This document shows, in pieces, positions 1 through 9,924 of a DNA stretch of 64,000 nt; within the stretch, counting starts at the first letter, position 1, and every line of letters starts with the position of its first letter. The stretch comes from Nitrospirota bacterium (GTDB lineage: Bacteria > Nitrospirota > Thermodesulfovibrionia > SZUA-242), in assembly GCA_016212095.1 (NCBI GenBank), contig JACRHH010000011.1, positions 1 through 64,000 on the forward strand. Direction: 5' to 3'. The position numbers and the translations under genes are program-made. Below the pieces are notes generated by a model. It had not been told where the DNA came from, did not search any database, and worked only from the letters and a program-made list of their open reading frames with translations.

Positions 1-3000
1 CCGTGAACCGGTAGTTCGACACCGCCGATCCCCATGTGTTTCGCGCCAGTCCGTAAGGCTCGTAATCGGACGACCAGACCACCGCGCCGGTTTTGTCGGT
101 AATCGCAAGCGTGCTGCCCAAGTGATCCTTGTGGTAGTAATGGCGTATCGACGCGGTTCCCGCGCCGGTTACGCGGGCTATTCTCATGCCGTTTGCGAAG
201 ATGTAGCGCGTCTTCACGCCGGAGATTATTTCCAAAACGCCGCTAACATACACGGTTGACGCGCCGGACGCCGCAGTCTTTTTCACACGCATGCCGCTTC
301 CGTCGTAAGCGAACAGGGTTGTGGATGCAACGTTGTTGATGCCGTTTGTGTACTTGATGCTCACCGGCATATTGTCGGCGTTCCATGTGATGTCGCGGCG
401 GGAGGCCGGAGCGTTCGGATTGGCAAAATCCCACCCCTGCGTCATGTTGCCGTTTGCGTCATAGAGGAACTGTTTGTATTGCCCCATGGAATTAGTAATG
501 CTTGAAACCGCGTGAGCCTTGTCGGGGAAGTACGTCCAGGCCGGTAGAATCGGCGTCGAAACTTCCGGAAGCCGGACAGGATTATTCGGGCCAGCGGATT
601 CGAACGAAAGCCAGTTCAGGTTGTTGTACAAGTAATCGTAGCTCAGGCTCCACTTCCAGTCCTTCACGGTTTTGATATTGCCCGCGCCGGAGAAGTCGAA
701 CCAGCGCGTGGCAATGTCGTTCTGGTAATTGCCGTCGTCGGGTGTGGTGGATGTAACGATGCTTTTCAGGTTCAAAGTATTGGATGAGAACGAATACCGC
801 GTCTTCACGCCGTTTCCGTATGCCACCAGCCCGGCTGCTCCGGATGGCTGGTACGCGCTGAATGATGCATACGTCACGCCGTCGGAGCCTATCACTTGCC
901 ACAGAAGCGCCGTCCCCTCGTAATGCACCTGATACACGCTGAAGTTCTCGTTGCCGGGGTAGCCAATCCTGTACAGCCTGCTTGCGTAATCGTAGCCGTA
1001 GGTGGTTGTGTAGCTTGCGGCGTCGCCCGCGATTGTGCGCGTCACGCTGACTGTACGCCCAAGCCCGTCGAACTCGTTGTATTTCGTAGCTGCGTTGGCG
1101 TTCGAAACCGAGGTCAAACGGCCAACGCTATTCGGAACGGTTGTATCGTCATAAGTCCATGTCACCGGATACTCGCCCGAAAGCGTGTTGAGCGTTACGC
1201 GGCAAAGATGCGTTATGTCGGAAGCGGCATCCACTGTAACCGATGCGGGGTTCGGCGTTGTGTAGTATTTCTTGTTGGTTATGCGGTTAAGCGCATCGTA
1301 GGTGAACTCGATGATCTGATTTTTTGAATCCATCTGGCGCTTCAGGTTGCCGTTGTCGTCGTAGCAGTACATCCACTTGCCCATGTCCGGATCGGTCATC
1401 GAAATCTTGCGGCCAAGGGTGTCGTACTTGATGTCGGTATTGAATACCTTCCTGTCCGTCACCCGCTCTTTCGATGTCTTTGTCATGTCTCCGGCGGCGT
1501 TGTACTGGTAGGTTGTCGTGTAGAACTCGCTGGTTGACACATATTCCGTCACCTTGATGATCCGGCCAAGAAAGTCGCGCTGGCTGCTCTTTTTCCTGCC
1601 GTCCGGGTCTATTACGGTTTCCGTCAGCCCACTGTAATAGAAAGATGCCGTGCTTCTGTTGTTGTCGTCGTGAGTCGCTTCGATTGTTTTGACATTGCCG
1701 AAGCTGTCATAGCTGGTCTTACTCCACGGCTTGGGTAAAGCATTGGTGTCTCTGTCAACATAGTAGAATGCGGCGCTGTTGTTGTAATAAGGCCCGCGAA
1801 CCATTTCCACCCGGCCCATGTTGTCATATAGCGTGCTTGAAAGCACATAATTCGAACCGACACCCTTCGAGACAGTCTGAATGCTTCTGCCGAAGCCGTC
1901 GAAATACTGCCGGCTATCGATATATTCATCGCCCACGCATGGATTTTCCAGCGCAAGCGTCTGCGACAACACCCCTGCGGGCGTGGTAATCCGGCTGGTT
2001 GCCGCGTCGATTTTGGCGTTGTAGTAAGAGAAAAACGTTGCTGCCATGCGGACAGGGCCGTTCTGCCTGTACGATGCCGTGTATGTCACGCGCCCGAATG
2101 CATCGAAGATGTTTTCGGTTTTGTTGCCATTTTCATCCCATGTGTAACGCGCCGTGCCGAAACGAGGGTCGATTTCGGAGCGAATCCGGTGGGTGTAGAT
2201 GGCGCATCGACTGTTACTGGAAAGGTGCTTGTTGCGTCGTAGTAGTAATACGTCATGCGTTGCATCGCGTCGGTCTGAGTGTAAAGATTGCCTTCCGTGT
2301 AGTACGTGTAGTAAACCGTTGGATTGACCGATCCTCCGGCAAACCAGGCGGATTGACTCCTGAGATTGCCGGTTGTGCTGAAGTAGTCGGACGTAGACTC
2401 CCGAACCTTGCCGGAAACGCTTCCGGTTACCGTTGTCTTTTTCAACCGCCATACACCTCTGTAAACGGCTGATTCTCCGTAATTCTGGTATTCGTTTGCG
2501 GTGGTAACGCTTTCGGCATCCGAACCGGATACGGACACCGACTTCACCATGCCGCTTGCGTTGTCATAAGCATATGCCTCACCAGACCAGACCGAAACGC
2601 CGCCCATGGTTGTTGTTGTGTTTTTTGACTTGATGCGCGAAAACACAGGATATGGGCTGCCAAGCGTTACGTATTCCCACTGAAGGTCGGTACGGGAAAG
2701 CTGGGTGCCGTAATTATCCTTGACTATCGTCAGAAACGGCTTGCCTTTGTGAGCGGACGTCATGTCAGCGCCGCTGCAATCGTTGTTCTCGCCGTCCACC
2801 TGATGAAACCACGTCTAAAGCGTTGTGCCGTCCGGGTTCGTCTGCTTAACCCAACCGAAGCCGCGAAACTCCTTCTCATCGCGCAGGTAGAGGCCATCGG
2901 CGTATTCGTATGTCCGCTCCAATATGTTCCCAAAGCCGTCATCGAAGCTGATCGAGGAGACAACCGGAATGGCGTAAGGCAGATCGGTGTTCTTGAAGTC

Positions 3001-3573
3001 GCTGGAAGGACGGTAGACTATTGATGTCGTGCCGCCCATGCCATTGCTGACTGTGGAAAGAAAGTCGGGAACAGGGCTTTTGTTCAAGTGATATTTGAGA
3101 GAATTTGCGTTGTTGGCGGTTTCATCCACCCATATCCGGTCACCCTTGCCATCGCCATTGAAATCACCCGGCGCAGCCGCCATATGGATTTTGTCGTCAA
3201 TATAGCCGCCATCTTTGAAGCCGGTTCCGGTGAAGTAGTAAACGTGTTTGCGGGTGGCCGGTGATCCAATGGAAGTCTCAACCGGAATCACGTCCGGCTT
3301 TCCGTCGCCGTTGACATCCCGTATCGAGTCGATATTGCTAACCGGCATGGCCAGCGGCATGGATACAAATGATTTGCCGGTCGAAATGTAAAGGCTATAC
3401 GTTGGGTAATAGCTATCAGCATCTTGATATGTCACAAGAATATCCGTCTTGCCGTCGCCGTTGAAATCACTCGCTGTTGCCGCGCCGGGTACTCCGCAAA
3501 CGGTGGAATTGAACATGCCGGTTTTTGTTATCCAGCAACCGGTATCGGTAAATCCATTGTCTGTTGACAGCAT
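1..3573 (-). pseudogene. Decayed RHS/YD-repeat protein with FG-GAP repeats
   Basis: Remnant of a large secreted RHS/YD-repeat (TcdB/SpvB-like) protein. The 5' part has three FG-GAP-type motifs (SDFNGDGKTDILV, RDVNGDGKPDVIPV, GDFNGDGKGDRIWV). The rest is a run of YD repeats (YDSFGNVKTI, YDTLGRKISM, YDDNGNLKRQ, FDGLGRTVSV), ending near the window edge in the RHS-core signature DHLGSTLAITD...YEPYG. Three lesions are visible: no upstream coding continuation (an in-frame TGA lies just before the first ATG), an in-frame amber codon at 2815-2817 (DGTTL, stop, TWFHQVDGE), and a frameshift near 2190 equivalent to losing one base, after which the frame is open to base 1. The 3' end lies outside the window. 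Probably non-functional; assembly error could explain the point lesions but not the missing N-terminal half. Confidence 0.85.
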
Positions 3574-3822
3574 TATTTTCCCGTCAACAAGTCATTTCAT
3601 ATTCAAACGCCGCAAAAATGGCGGCAAGTTATCGTTGGTGCTGATTTATGCTGACTTCGCCGAGTGTGTCACCCCATGACGGCAACCGGCGGGTGTTACT
3701 TGATGCCGTTAAGAAAACATAAGCGAAATGGAAGTGTCAAGGTATTATTATTCAACACAACCCGCGCATTCATCATTCCTGATAAATCGCCTACAAGGTC
3801 TATTGGAAACCAGAATTAGAAG

Positions 3823-3851
3823 TTGACTCCATTTGTCATCTATCGTTATAT
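3823..3851 (+). promoter_or_regulatory. Sigma-70-like promoter for the GGDEF-like gene
   Basis: TTGACT, 17-bp spacer, TTATAT, about 75 bp upstream of the GGDEF-like gene. This is the only recognisable element in the 350-bp gap 3574-3925, where I found no gene and no FG-GAP coding remnant. Confidence 0.5.
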
Positions 3852-3925
3852 AAAGCATCACGGCGGCTTTGTACGGCATTCAAAGCAAAAGAGAAAGACA
3901 AACAGGGGAGGCATAGCAGGGGAGA

Positions 3926-4552
3926 ATGAGCCTGGCAAAAGCCAAGGATTACATCCGGGAACTACACAAACGCCAGGATAATCCGTACTTATGGCCGGAT
4001 TTTCTTACCGGCCTGCCGGACAAAGCCGCCATCACGCACCGCCTGAACGAGATTTACGGCAGCCTTGGAGATTATTCGATAGCGTGCGTGAGAATCGCCA
4101 GAATCGAGCCGTTCCTGCTCAAATACGGATCGAACCACCACGCCGAGATCATTCAGTGGGCGGCAGCTATTTTAAAGACGGTTTCGGAGGATCACGGGCG
4201 CCAGAACTTCGTCGGAGCCATGAAGATACACGATTTCGTTATTATAGCCAGAAGTGATCAGATCGAACCGATCCTGAAGGAATCAACAACGCTGTTCAGG
4301 AAGCAGACACGCAAGCTCTACACCGAGGAAGACCTGAGCAATGGTTATATAATCTCGTTCAAGCGTCAGAAGGCCGAGGTTCGCATCGGGCTGATGAAGT
4401 TCGTGCATGTTTTGGCTAAAGGTAATTACGGACTGCCGCAAGGCCAGTTTCTGCCCACATTGGGCGATCTCTGCGGCGAGATAGAATTGTCGGGCGAGGA
4501 TTCGCTGGTACTCGGCCCGGAGCATCTTACGGCAAGCATCCTTTCGAATTAG
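3926..4552 (+). CDS. Degenerate GGDEF-domain protein
   Basis: 208-residue soluble protein with the fold markers of a GGDEF domain but without its active site. DFLTGLPDKAAITHRL at about residue 25 matches the DxLTGLPNR start of diguanylate cyclases. Where the GGDEF signature should be, about residue 97, it has AMKIHDFVIIA. It is therefore unlikely to make c-di-GMP and may act as a binding or interaction domain (inference). There is no signal peptide, membrane segment or partner domain. Start choice: AGGGGAG ends only one base before this ATG, and another AGGGGAGG lies about 14 bases upstream, so initiation is slightly uncertain. It is transcribed alone, convergent with larB. Confidence 0.6.
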   Translation: MSLAKAKDYIRELHKRQDNPYLWPDFLTGLPDKAAITHRLNEIYGSLGDYSIACVRIARIEPFLLKYGSNHHAEIIQWAAAILKTVSEDHGRQNFVGAMKIHDFVIIARSDQIEPILKESTTLFRKQTRKLYTEEDLSNGYIISFKRQKAEVRIGLMKFVHVLAKGNYGLPQGQFLPTLGDLCGEIELSGEDSLVLGPEHLTASILSN

Positions 4553-4669
4553 GTCTCAAGATATTCCCGGTATTTGCCGCATTCAAGGGGTGTGGAGGCG
4601 GCAAGCCAAAGGCGGCGCAATTCAGGGAGGGGGTTGCGCGGCCAGGCAATAACTCCAATTACAAGCAGT

Positions 4670-4692
4670 GGCGGTTCGCGAACCGCCCCTAC
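4670..4692. repeat. Short palindromic repeat, GGCGGTTCG/CGAACCGCC type
   Basis: Perfect 9-bp inverted repeat GGCGGTTCG/CGAACCGCC followed by CCTAC. The same right half occurs in the 56-bp element at 22232-22287. It sits between two convergent genes, and the larB stop codon (4689-4691) lies inside it. It may act as a terminator in both directions. Confidence 0.6.
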
Positions 4693-5456
4693 GTCGTTGT
4701 TCTACCAACATTAATCTTATGCGCCAGACAGGCCGCGCCGAAACCGTTGTCGATATTCATCACCGCAATTCCCGGCACGCATGAATTCAGCATCGCGAAA
4801 AGGGCGGTCAGACCGCCGAGGCTTGTTCCATAACCGGTTGATGTGGGAACCGCGATAACCGGCCTGTCGGTCAGGCCGCCCACAACCGACGGAAGCGCAC
4901 CCTCCATCCCGGCAACAACAATAATCACACGCGATCCCGAAATCATCTCTCGCTTGTCGAACAGCCTGTGAATTCCGGCCACGCCGACATCGAACGCCGT
5001 TGTCACGCGGCTGCCCAGAAACCGGGCCGTGACGGCAGCTTCCCCTGCAACCGGAATATCGGATGTTCCGGCGGTGAGGATGAGAATGTTACCCTTGGGT
5101 GCAGCGCGTTTCCCGCCGTTTGAAACAGCTATTGTTCCGGCGCGTTCATCGGAATATTCGACCTTTGCGCCGGGAATCGAAATCAATTCGGCGTGATGCG
5201 CCTTCGACGCCCGCGTGACAAGGCAGCGGCCAGAGCGTTCAAGCATGGCGCGGGCAATATGCGAGGTTTCCTCAGGGGTTTTGTCCTTGGCAAAAACAAC
5301 CTCCGGCACGCCCTGACGCAGATGACGGTGATGATCCACGCTGGCGGCCTGGATATTCTCGAACGGCAGATGCTTCAGTGTTTCAATGGCTTTGTTTATT
5401 GTGGTCTTGCCTTCGCGAACGCCGGCAAGCAGGGACTTCAGGAACGCTTCATCCAT
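4689..5456 (-). CDS. larB: LarB, pyridinium-3,5-biscarboxylic acid mononucleotide synthase
   Basis: First enzyme of nickel-pincer nucleotide (NPN) cofactor synthesis. LarB carboxylates nicotinic acid adenine dinucleotide and releases AMP to give P2CMN (family knowledge). The 255-residue length is normal. The C-terminal half has the PurE-like core with LTAGTSDIPVAGEAAVTA, DVGVAGIHRLFD and a Gly-rich GMEGALPSVVGGLTDRPVIA stretch; the end (NIDNGFGAACLAHKIN) is also typical. larC, a later step, lies 14 kb away at 19553-20740 on the same strand; larE and larA are not in the window. Its stop codon falls in a short palindromic repeat. Confidence 0.92.
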   Translation of the reverse strand: MDEAFLKSLLAGVREGKTTINKAIETLKHLPFENIQAASVDHHRHLRQGVPEVVFAKDKTPEETSHIARAMLERSGRCLVTRASKAHHAELISIPGAKVEYSDERAGTIAVSNGGKRAAPKGNILILTAGTSDIPVAGEAAVTARFLGSRVTTAFDVGVAGIHRLFDKREMISGSRVIIVVAGMEGALPSVVGGLTDRPVIAVPTSTGYGTSLGGLTALFAMLNSCVPGIAVMNIDNGFGAACLAHKINVGRTTT

Positions 5457-5490
5457 TTATGACCGAACACTTTATGACCTCACCCTGCCC

Positions 5491-5544
5491 TCTCCTGAAG
5501 GAGAGGGTTAGGGATCTGCCATTTCCTTCAGGAGAGGGTTAGGG
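5491..5544. repeat. Two copies of a GGAGAGGGTTAGGG repeat
   Basis: TCCTGAAGGAGAGGGTTAGGG (about 5493-5513) and TCCTTCAGGAGAGGGTTAGGG (about 5524-5544) are tandem near-copies. The first includes a near-perfect palindrome CCCTCTCCT/AGGAGAGGG at 5488-5507. The second copy is translated as the last residues of GpsA. Confidence 0.6.
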
Positions 5545-6551
5545 AGTGGTGTCTCAAACTCCAGCTTCTGGTCTCGCGACATCAACGCGTTCACGGCTGA
5601 CGCCGGAGACCTGCCATCGTATATCACGCGGTAGACCTCTTCCACGATCGGCATCTCCACGCCGGTTTTCCTTGCAAGCTCATATGCCGAACGCGACGTT
5701 TCCACGCCTTCGGCCACCATCTTCATGTCGGCAAGTATTGCATCGATAGTCATGCCCTGCCCAAGCTTGAGCCCGACAGTCCGGTTGCGCGACAGATCGC
5801 CTGTGGCCGTAAGCACCAGATCGCCAAGACCGCTCAGCCCCGAAAACGTCTGCGCGTCCGCGCCAAGCGCCACGCCCAGCCTCACCATCTCGGCAAGCCC
5901 GCGCGTGATGAGCGCGGCGCGAGTTGAGTGGCCAAGGCAAAGGCCGTCTGAAATTCCGGCGGCAATCGCCATCACGTTTTTAAGAGCGCCGCCAAGCTCA
6001 ACGCCAAGCAGATCGTCGTGCGCATACACCCTGAAATACGGAGAGCTGATGATTTTCTGCAACCTTCGCCCCTCGGCCTCGTTAGCGCATGAAAGCGTGA
6101 CGGCAGTGGGTGCGCATTTGACAACCTCTTTGGCGAAACTGGGGCCGGAGAGCGCGGCGATGGTAATCCGCTTGCCGAAAACATCCTCCAGAATGCCGGT
6201 TGCGGTAAGAAGCGTATTTTTCTCTATGCCCTTCGACGCGCTAACAACAGCCGTGCCGTCAGCCAGAAACTTGCCGCCTTCGGCGAAAACCGAGCGGATA
6301 AACTGAGTGGGAACCACGCAAAGAACCGTGTCGGCTCCGGTCAGCGCGTCTTCAAGCGAACCGGTCGCGGTTACGGTTTCCGGAAGCTCGGTGTCAGGCA
6401 GATACGTCAGATTTCTGCGGGTTTCGGTTATCTGACGAACTATGCCGGTCTCGAAAGCCCATAGCCGCACTGCGTGGCCGCTGGTTCCAAGAAGATGTGC
6501 AAGCGCGGTTCCCCACGATCCTCCGCCGATTACTGTCACAGTTTTTCGCAT
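5508..6551 (-). CDS. gpsA: Glycerol-3-phosphate dehydrogenase [NAD(P)+]
   Basis: Makes sn-glycerol-3-phosphate from dihydroxyacetone phosphate for phospholipid synthesis in the cytoplasm. The N-terminus carries the Rossmann motif VIGGGSWGTALAHLLG, followed by CVVPTQFIR, the SKGIE loop, the conserved ALSGPSFAKEV, the catalytic-lysine region ELGGALKNVMAIAAG, and GLSGLGDLVLTATG/SRNRTVG. At 347 residues it is slightly longer than usual: the last 13 or so residues (PLPNPLLKEMADP) come from a GGAGAGGGTTAGGG repeat and look like an acquired tail. The downstream gene is larB. Confidence 0.95.
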   Translation of the reverse strand: MRKTVTVIGGGSWGTALAHLLGTSGHAVRLWAFETGIVRQITETRRNLTYLPDTELPETVTATGSLEDALTGADTVLCVVPTQFIRSVFAEGGKFLADGTAVVSASKGIEKNTLLTATGILEDVFGKRITIAALSGPSFAKEVVKCAPTAVTLSCANEAEGRRLQKIISSPYFRVYAHDDLLGVELGGALKNVMAIAAGISDGLCLGHSTRAALITRGLAEMVRLGVALGADAQTFSGLSGLGDLVLTATGDLSRNRTVGLKLGQGMTIDAILADMKMVAEGVETSRSAYELARKTGVEMPIVEEVYRVIYDGRSPASAVNALMSRDQKLEFETPLPNPLLKEMADP

Positions 6552-6618
6552 GGCTCAATAATAGCAGAACGGCGGATTTGGTGGAAATGTTAGTGGAAAT
6601 GCTGGAGGAAACGATCCG

Positions 6619-8859
6619 TTACGCCTCATGCCTGCCGGCTTCGTCCATCACCTTTCTGATAATGCCCGCAAGGCTGGTCAGAAGTATCGGCTTCATGACA
6701 AATTCGCGAATTCCGAGCGATTTTGCCGTCTTCTCATCCACCAGGTCGCTGAATCCGGTACAGAGGATTACCGGAATATCCGGCCTGATGCGCAGCATTT
6801 CCAACGCCAGATCCGTGCCCATGACATGAGGCATGGTCATGTCTGTAATAACCAGGTCGTATGAGCCCGGACATACGCGAAACGCCTCAAGCGCCTGCTC
6901 TGGCGTTGAACAGGCGGTTATCGTATAACCAAGTCCGGCAAGCATCTCCTTCTCCATAAGGACGATCTGCTCCTCATCGTCAACGATCAGCAGATGTTCG
7001 GTTCCGTGCTCAAGCGGCTTCAGCCCCAACTGACCGCCCTCTGAAGCCGCGCCTACAGACGGCAGATAGACATGAAACGACGTTCCAAGCCCCGGCTCGC
7101 TGTAAACCGAAATGTGGCCGTTACAGCTTTTGACTATGCCGTGAACCACGCTCAGCCCAAGGCCGGTTCCCTCGCCGGGCGGCTTGGTGGTGAAGTACGG
7201 CTCAAAGATCCTGTCGGCGGTTGCCTTGTCCATGCCGTGTCCGGTATCGCTGACCGTCAACCTGAGATAACTTCCTGGTTCAAGATTCAGCATCGCGCTG
7301 ATGTCGTTGCCGGTAATCCTGGCCTCATCCAGCGATACGTCCAGCACGCCACCCTTTTCTCTCATGGCATGATACGCATTTGTGCAGAGATTCATCAGAA
7401 TCTGGTGTATCTGCGTGGGATCGGCAAGCACGGATCCGCTTGAGGCGTTGATGTTCTGACGTATTTCAATGGAAACCGGAATGGAGGCCCTCAGCAGCTT
7501 GACCGCCTCTTTTATTATCATGCGGATATCCACCGGAGCTCTCTCCTGCCTTGCCTGACGGCTGAACGCCAGAATCTGCTTCACCATGTCCGCCGCGCGG
7601 TTGCTTGCCTTATGCACCTGTTCAATGTCCCTGAATGCGGGGGTGTCGGCGTCGATTTTCATCTGCGCCAGCGTGGCATATCCGATGATCGCGCTCAGGA
7701 TGTTGTTGAAGTCGTGAGCGATGCCGCCTGCCAGCACGCCTATCGCCTCCATCTTCTGGGCCTGCTGAAGCTGGGCTTCCAGCTTCCGCCTCTCCGATTC
7801 GGCCTCGCGCCGCTCTGAAATATCTCTTGCAAGCCCCATGATGAAGCGTTGCCCGCCTATATCCATCAGCCCCACGCGCATTTCCACAGGGAAATCGGTG
7901 CCGTCCTTTCTCCTGTGAACTCCCTCGTTGGTAACGGCATTAAGCGGTTTCAGGCTCCCCCATGGCGCCTCAGCGGAATCGAAACCTGAAAGCGCAGGTG
8001 AAATTTCTCCAACCGTCATGCCAAGCAATTCCTCGCGTCTGTAGCCCAGAGTGTCGCAGGCGCGCTGATTGACGTCCACTATCAGGCCATCGGTATCGAA
8101 CAGGAAGAATGAGTCAACAGCCTGATCGACAAGCGTGCGGAAACGTTTTTCGCTCGACTGAAGCTCAGCGTTCCGTTCCTCGATCTGCCCGATCATGGCA
8201 TTGAACGAATCCACGAGGCGGCCAACCTCGTCGTCACCGGTTTTTTCCGCGCGAAGCGAGAAATCCCTCTCCTTCGCTATCCGCTCGGCGGATGACGAAA
8301 GCGCCAGAATGGGATCGGATATGAAACGTTGAAGCGGTGGCACCATCAGGAACGCGGCAATAATCGACACAAGCATCGCCAGCAGCATCATCGAGACCGC
8401 GGCAATCTGCGACTTCCTTATCACCCGCATGTCGTCAACCAGCGTGACGGAACCTATGGCATTGCCGCTGACCTCTATGCCCTGATGCACGCTTATATGG
8501 CCTGGCCAATGAACCTGGCCGGGTGAAGACGCCGAAAGCCCGGCGTTTTTCGGCTCCTTGCCATACGATGCAAAGGGTTTGCCGTTTCCATCCCTTACCA
8601 CCGCATATACCACGGACGGACGCACCGACAGGGATGCGAGCACGCGCTCCGCCTCATCCGGAATCATGAATGCCAGCGACGCCTCGCAGTTGCGCCCGAT
8701 TACACGGGCAAGACCGCCGAGATCCTCATCGTATGCTTCCCGGAAATTGTTCGTCGTCATTACGTAAAAAACAATGCAGGCCAGGAAGACCGCAATGACG
8801 CCAACGCTCATGAGGATAGCCGTGAGCTTGGTCTTTATCGTGCGGTCGCGAAAAGTCAT
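6619..8859 (-). CDS. CHASE8-HAMP-PAS hybrid sensor histidine kinase
   Basis: Inner-membrane hybrid kinase of 746 residues. In order: membrane segment (about 12-34), periplasmic CHASE8-type sensor (about 40-145; CEASLAFMIPDEAERVLASL), second membrane segment (about 152-178), HAMP, PAS (about 240-355), HisKA with the H-box [20 protein letters not shown], HATPase_c with DTGHGMD and GEGTGLGLSVV, and a C-terminal receiver (phospho-acceptor Asp in VITDMTMP). There is no output domain, so the receiver must hand on to another protein. The start at 8859 is preferred over the longer frame to 8910 because GGAGAG lies 8 bases upstream and the longer form would overlap the yfiR-like gene. That gene and TonB receptors lie upstream, a recurrent grouping. 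Confidence 0.9.
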   Translation of the reverse strand: MTFRDRTIKTKLTAILMSVGVIAVFLACIVFYVMTTNNFREAYDEDLGGLARVIGRNCEASLAFMIPDEAERVLASLSVRPSVVYAVVRDGNGKPFASYGKEPKNAGLSASSPGQVHWPGHISVHQGIEVSGNAIGSVTLVDDMRVIRKSQIAAVSMMLLAMLVSIIAAFLMVPPLQRFISDPILALSSSAERIAKERDFSLRAEKTGDDEVGRLVDSFNAMIGQIEERNAELQSSEKRFRTLVDQAVDSFFLFDTDGLIVDVNQRACDTLGYRREELLGMTVGEISPALSGFDSAEAPWGSLKPLNAVTNEGVHRRKDGTDFPVEMRVGLMDIGGQRFIMGLARDISERREAESERRKLEAQLQQAQKMEAIGVLAGGIAHDFNNILSAIIGYATLAQMKIDADTPAFRDIEQVHKASNRAADMVKQILAFSRQARQERAPVDIRMIIKEAVKLLRASIPVSIEIRQNINASSGSVLADPTQIHQILMNLCTNAYHAMREKGGVLDVSLDEARITGNDISAMLNLEPGSYLRLTVSDTGHGMDKATADRIFEPYFTTKPPGEGTGLGLSVVHGIVKSCNGHISVYSEPGLGTSFHVYLPSVGAASEGGQLGLKPLEHGTEHLLIVDDEEQIVLMEKEMLAGLGYTITACSTPEQALEAFRVCPGSYDLVITDMTMPHVMGTDLALEMLRIRPDIPVILCTGFSDLVDEKTAKSLGIREFVMKPILLTSLAGIIRKVMDEAGRHEA

Positions 8860-8881
8860 GGGCGCGTCTCTCCGTTGCCGG

Positions 8882-9463
8882 TCATGGCTTGTCCACCACC
8901 TTGACGGCAATGCTCAGCAACTGGGCGCTCATGCGCAGGCCGGCGCTCTCCGCGGAATGGCGGTTAATCATCCAACGAATCCTGTCGCGGCTTCTGACCA
9001 GCGATATCATGCCGCCGGAATCGATGAAATCCTCCGTTTCCGATACTGTCAGGACAGGAGAACCCTTCAACCCGGCGATAATGCCGGTGTAATTCCTGCG
9101 CTCAGACGCGCTCACAAACAGAAGGTTGCAGTCATCCAGATTCATCCCTTCATGATAAGCGCCGTAATGAACGATTTTGATCGGGGTCATTCCGCCCTTG
9201 CGGACATTTTCCTCCAGTTCCTCCAGCGCGCCGCCAAAAGGAGATTCGCCCAGAACGCCGATCACCATTACGCCTGTCGGCGTTGAATCCGGCCACTGCA
9301 CAAACTGGAGAAAGTTATAGAGATATACCGCCTTCAGCTCATACTCCCGAACAGGCTGCTGTCCGCCGTAGCTTGCCTGCGGCAGCGGAACCGCGCCCCA
9401 GACAAAAGAAAAAAGCAGGAACACGATAACGAAATGCACCGTAAGATTTCCGAAGCGCATCAA
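8882..9463 (-). CDS. YfiR-family (DUF4154) periplasmic protein
   Basis: 193-residue exported protein. A signal peptide (about residues 1-30, hydrophobic FVIVFLLFSFVWGAV) is followed by the YfiR/DUF4154 pattern: EYELKAVYLYNFLQFVQWP, VIGVLGESPFG, LLFVSASE, VLTVSETEDFIDSGGMISLV. YfiR in Pseudomonas restrains the diguanylate cyclase YfiN in the periplasm. Next to a CHASE8 kinase, the likely role here is to signal from the outer membrane or periplasm to the kinase (inference). It lies 22 bp upstream of the kinase gene. The PIN toxin gene overlaps its start by 4 bp. Confidence 0.85.
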   Translation of the reverse strand: MMRFGNLTVHFVIVFLLFSFVWGAVPLPQASYGGQQPVREYELKAVYLYNFLQFVQWPDSTPTGVMVIGVLGESPFGGALEELEENVRKGGMTPIKIVHYGAYHEGMNLDDCNLLFVSASERRNYTGIIAGLKGSPVLTVSETEDFIDSGGMISLVRSRDRIRWMINRHSAESAGLRMSAQLLSIAVKVVDKP

Positions 9464-9924
9464 TAAGCCTTGTTGATGACGGACAGGAATTGCACGGCTC
9501 GAACAGCGGTTACGCCATGACGCATCAGAAAAGCCAATACGGATGAGTCCTCAAAAATATCCTTGTCCCCGGTAATCAAATAACGGGCATTGCCACGGAT
9601 GGCTGTCTCAATAACGATGTCGTCGTCCGGATCACGGCAGACACATACGGTTTTCTTCAATGAAACCCGTTGCGTCCGTTCGACCATTAGAGATACCATG
9701 TCCGCTATTTGCCGTTCCTTGATGCGGTATTTGAACAAAAATTTGGGACGGCTTAACACCTCCCGAAGTTCTGTAATTTGCTGCTCCGATGAAACAACGG
9801 CAAAACATCCGTTTCTCCATCTATCGACAAGCTCATTGACGGCAGCAGAGGAAGAAATAAGGGAGGAAATCAGGATGTTGGTATCAAGGACAACCCGAAC
9901 GAGCACGCCTTGCATTCCTGACAT
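9460..9924 (-). CDS. PIN-domain toxin, probable endoribonuclease
   Basis: VapC-like PIN nuclease of the COG1569 type. Acidic active-site residues are visible in VVLDTNILISSLI, CRDPDDDIVIETA and YLITGDKDIFED. ATG at 9924 or 9915 (or GTG 9906) fits the family start; the open frame extends to 10038 only because it overlaps the antitoxin gene. The toxin start lies inside the end of the antitoxin, the usual translationally coupled order. The pair separates the YfiR-like gene from the TonB receptors, so it looks like an insertion into that operon. Confidence 0.85.
   Translation of the reverse strand: MSGMQGVLVRVVLDTNILISSLISSSAAVNELVDRWRNGCFAVVSSEQQITELREVLSRPKFLFKYRIKERQIADMVSLMVERTQRVSLKKTVCVCRDPDDDIVIETAIRGNARYLITGDKDIFEDSSVLAFLMRHGVTAVRAVQFLSVINKAY

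Noticed and set aside
2815-2817. In-frame amber codon as programmed recoding in the RHS gene
   Set aside because: The gene also has a frameshift and lacks its 5' half, so simple decay explains it.
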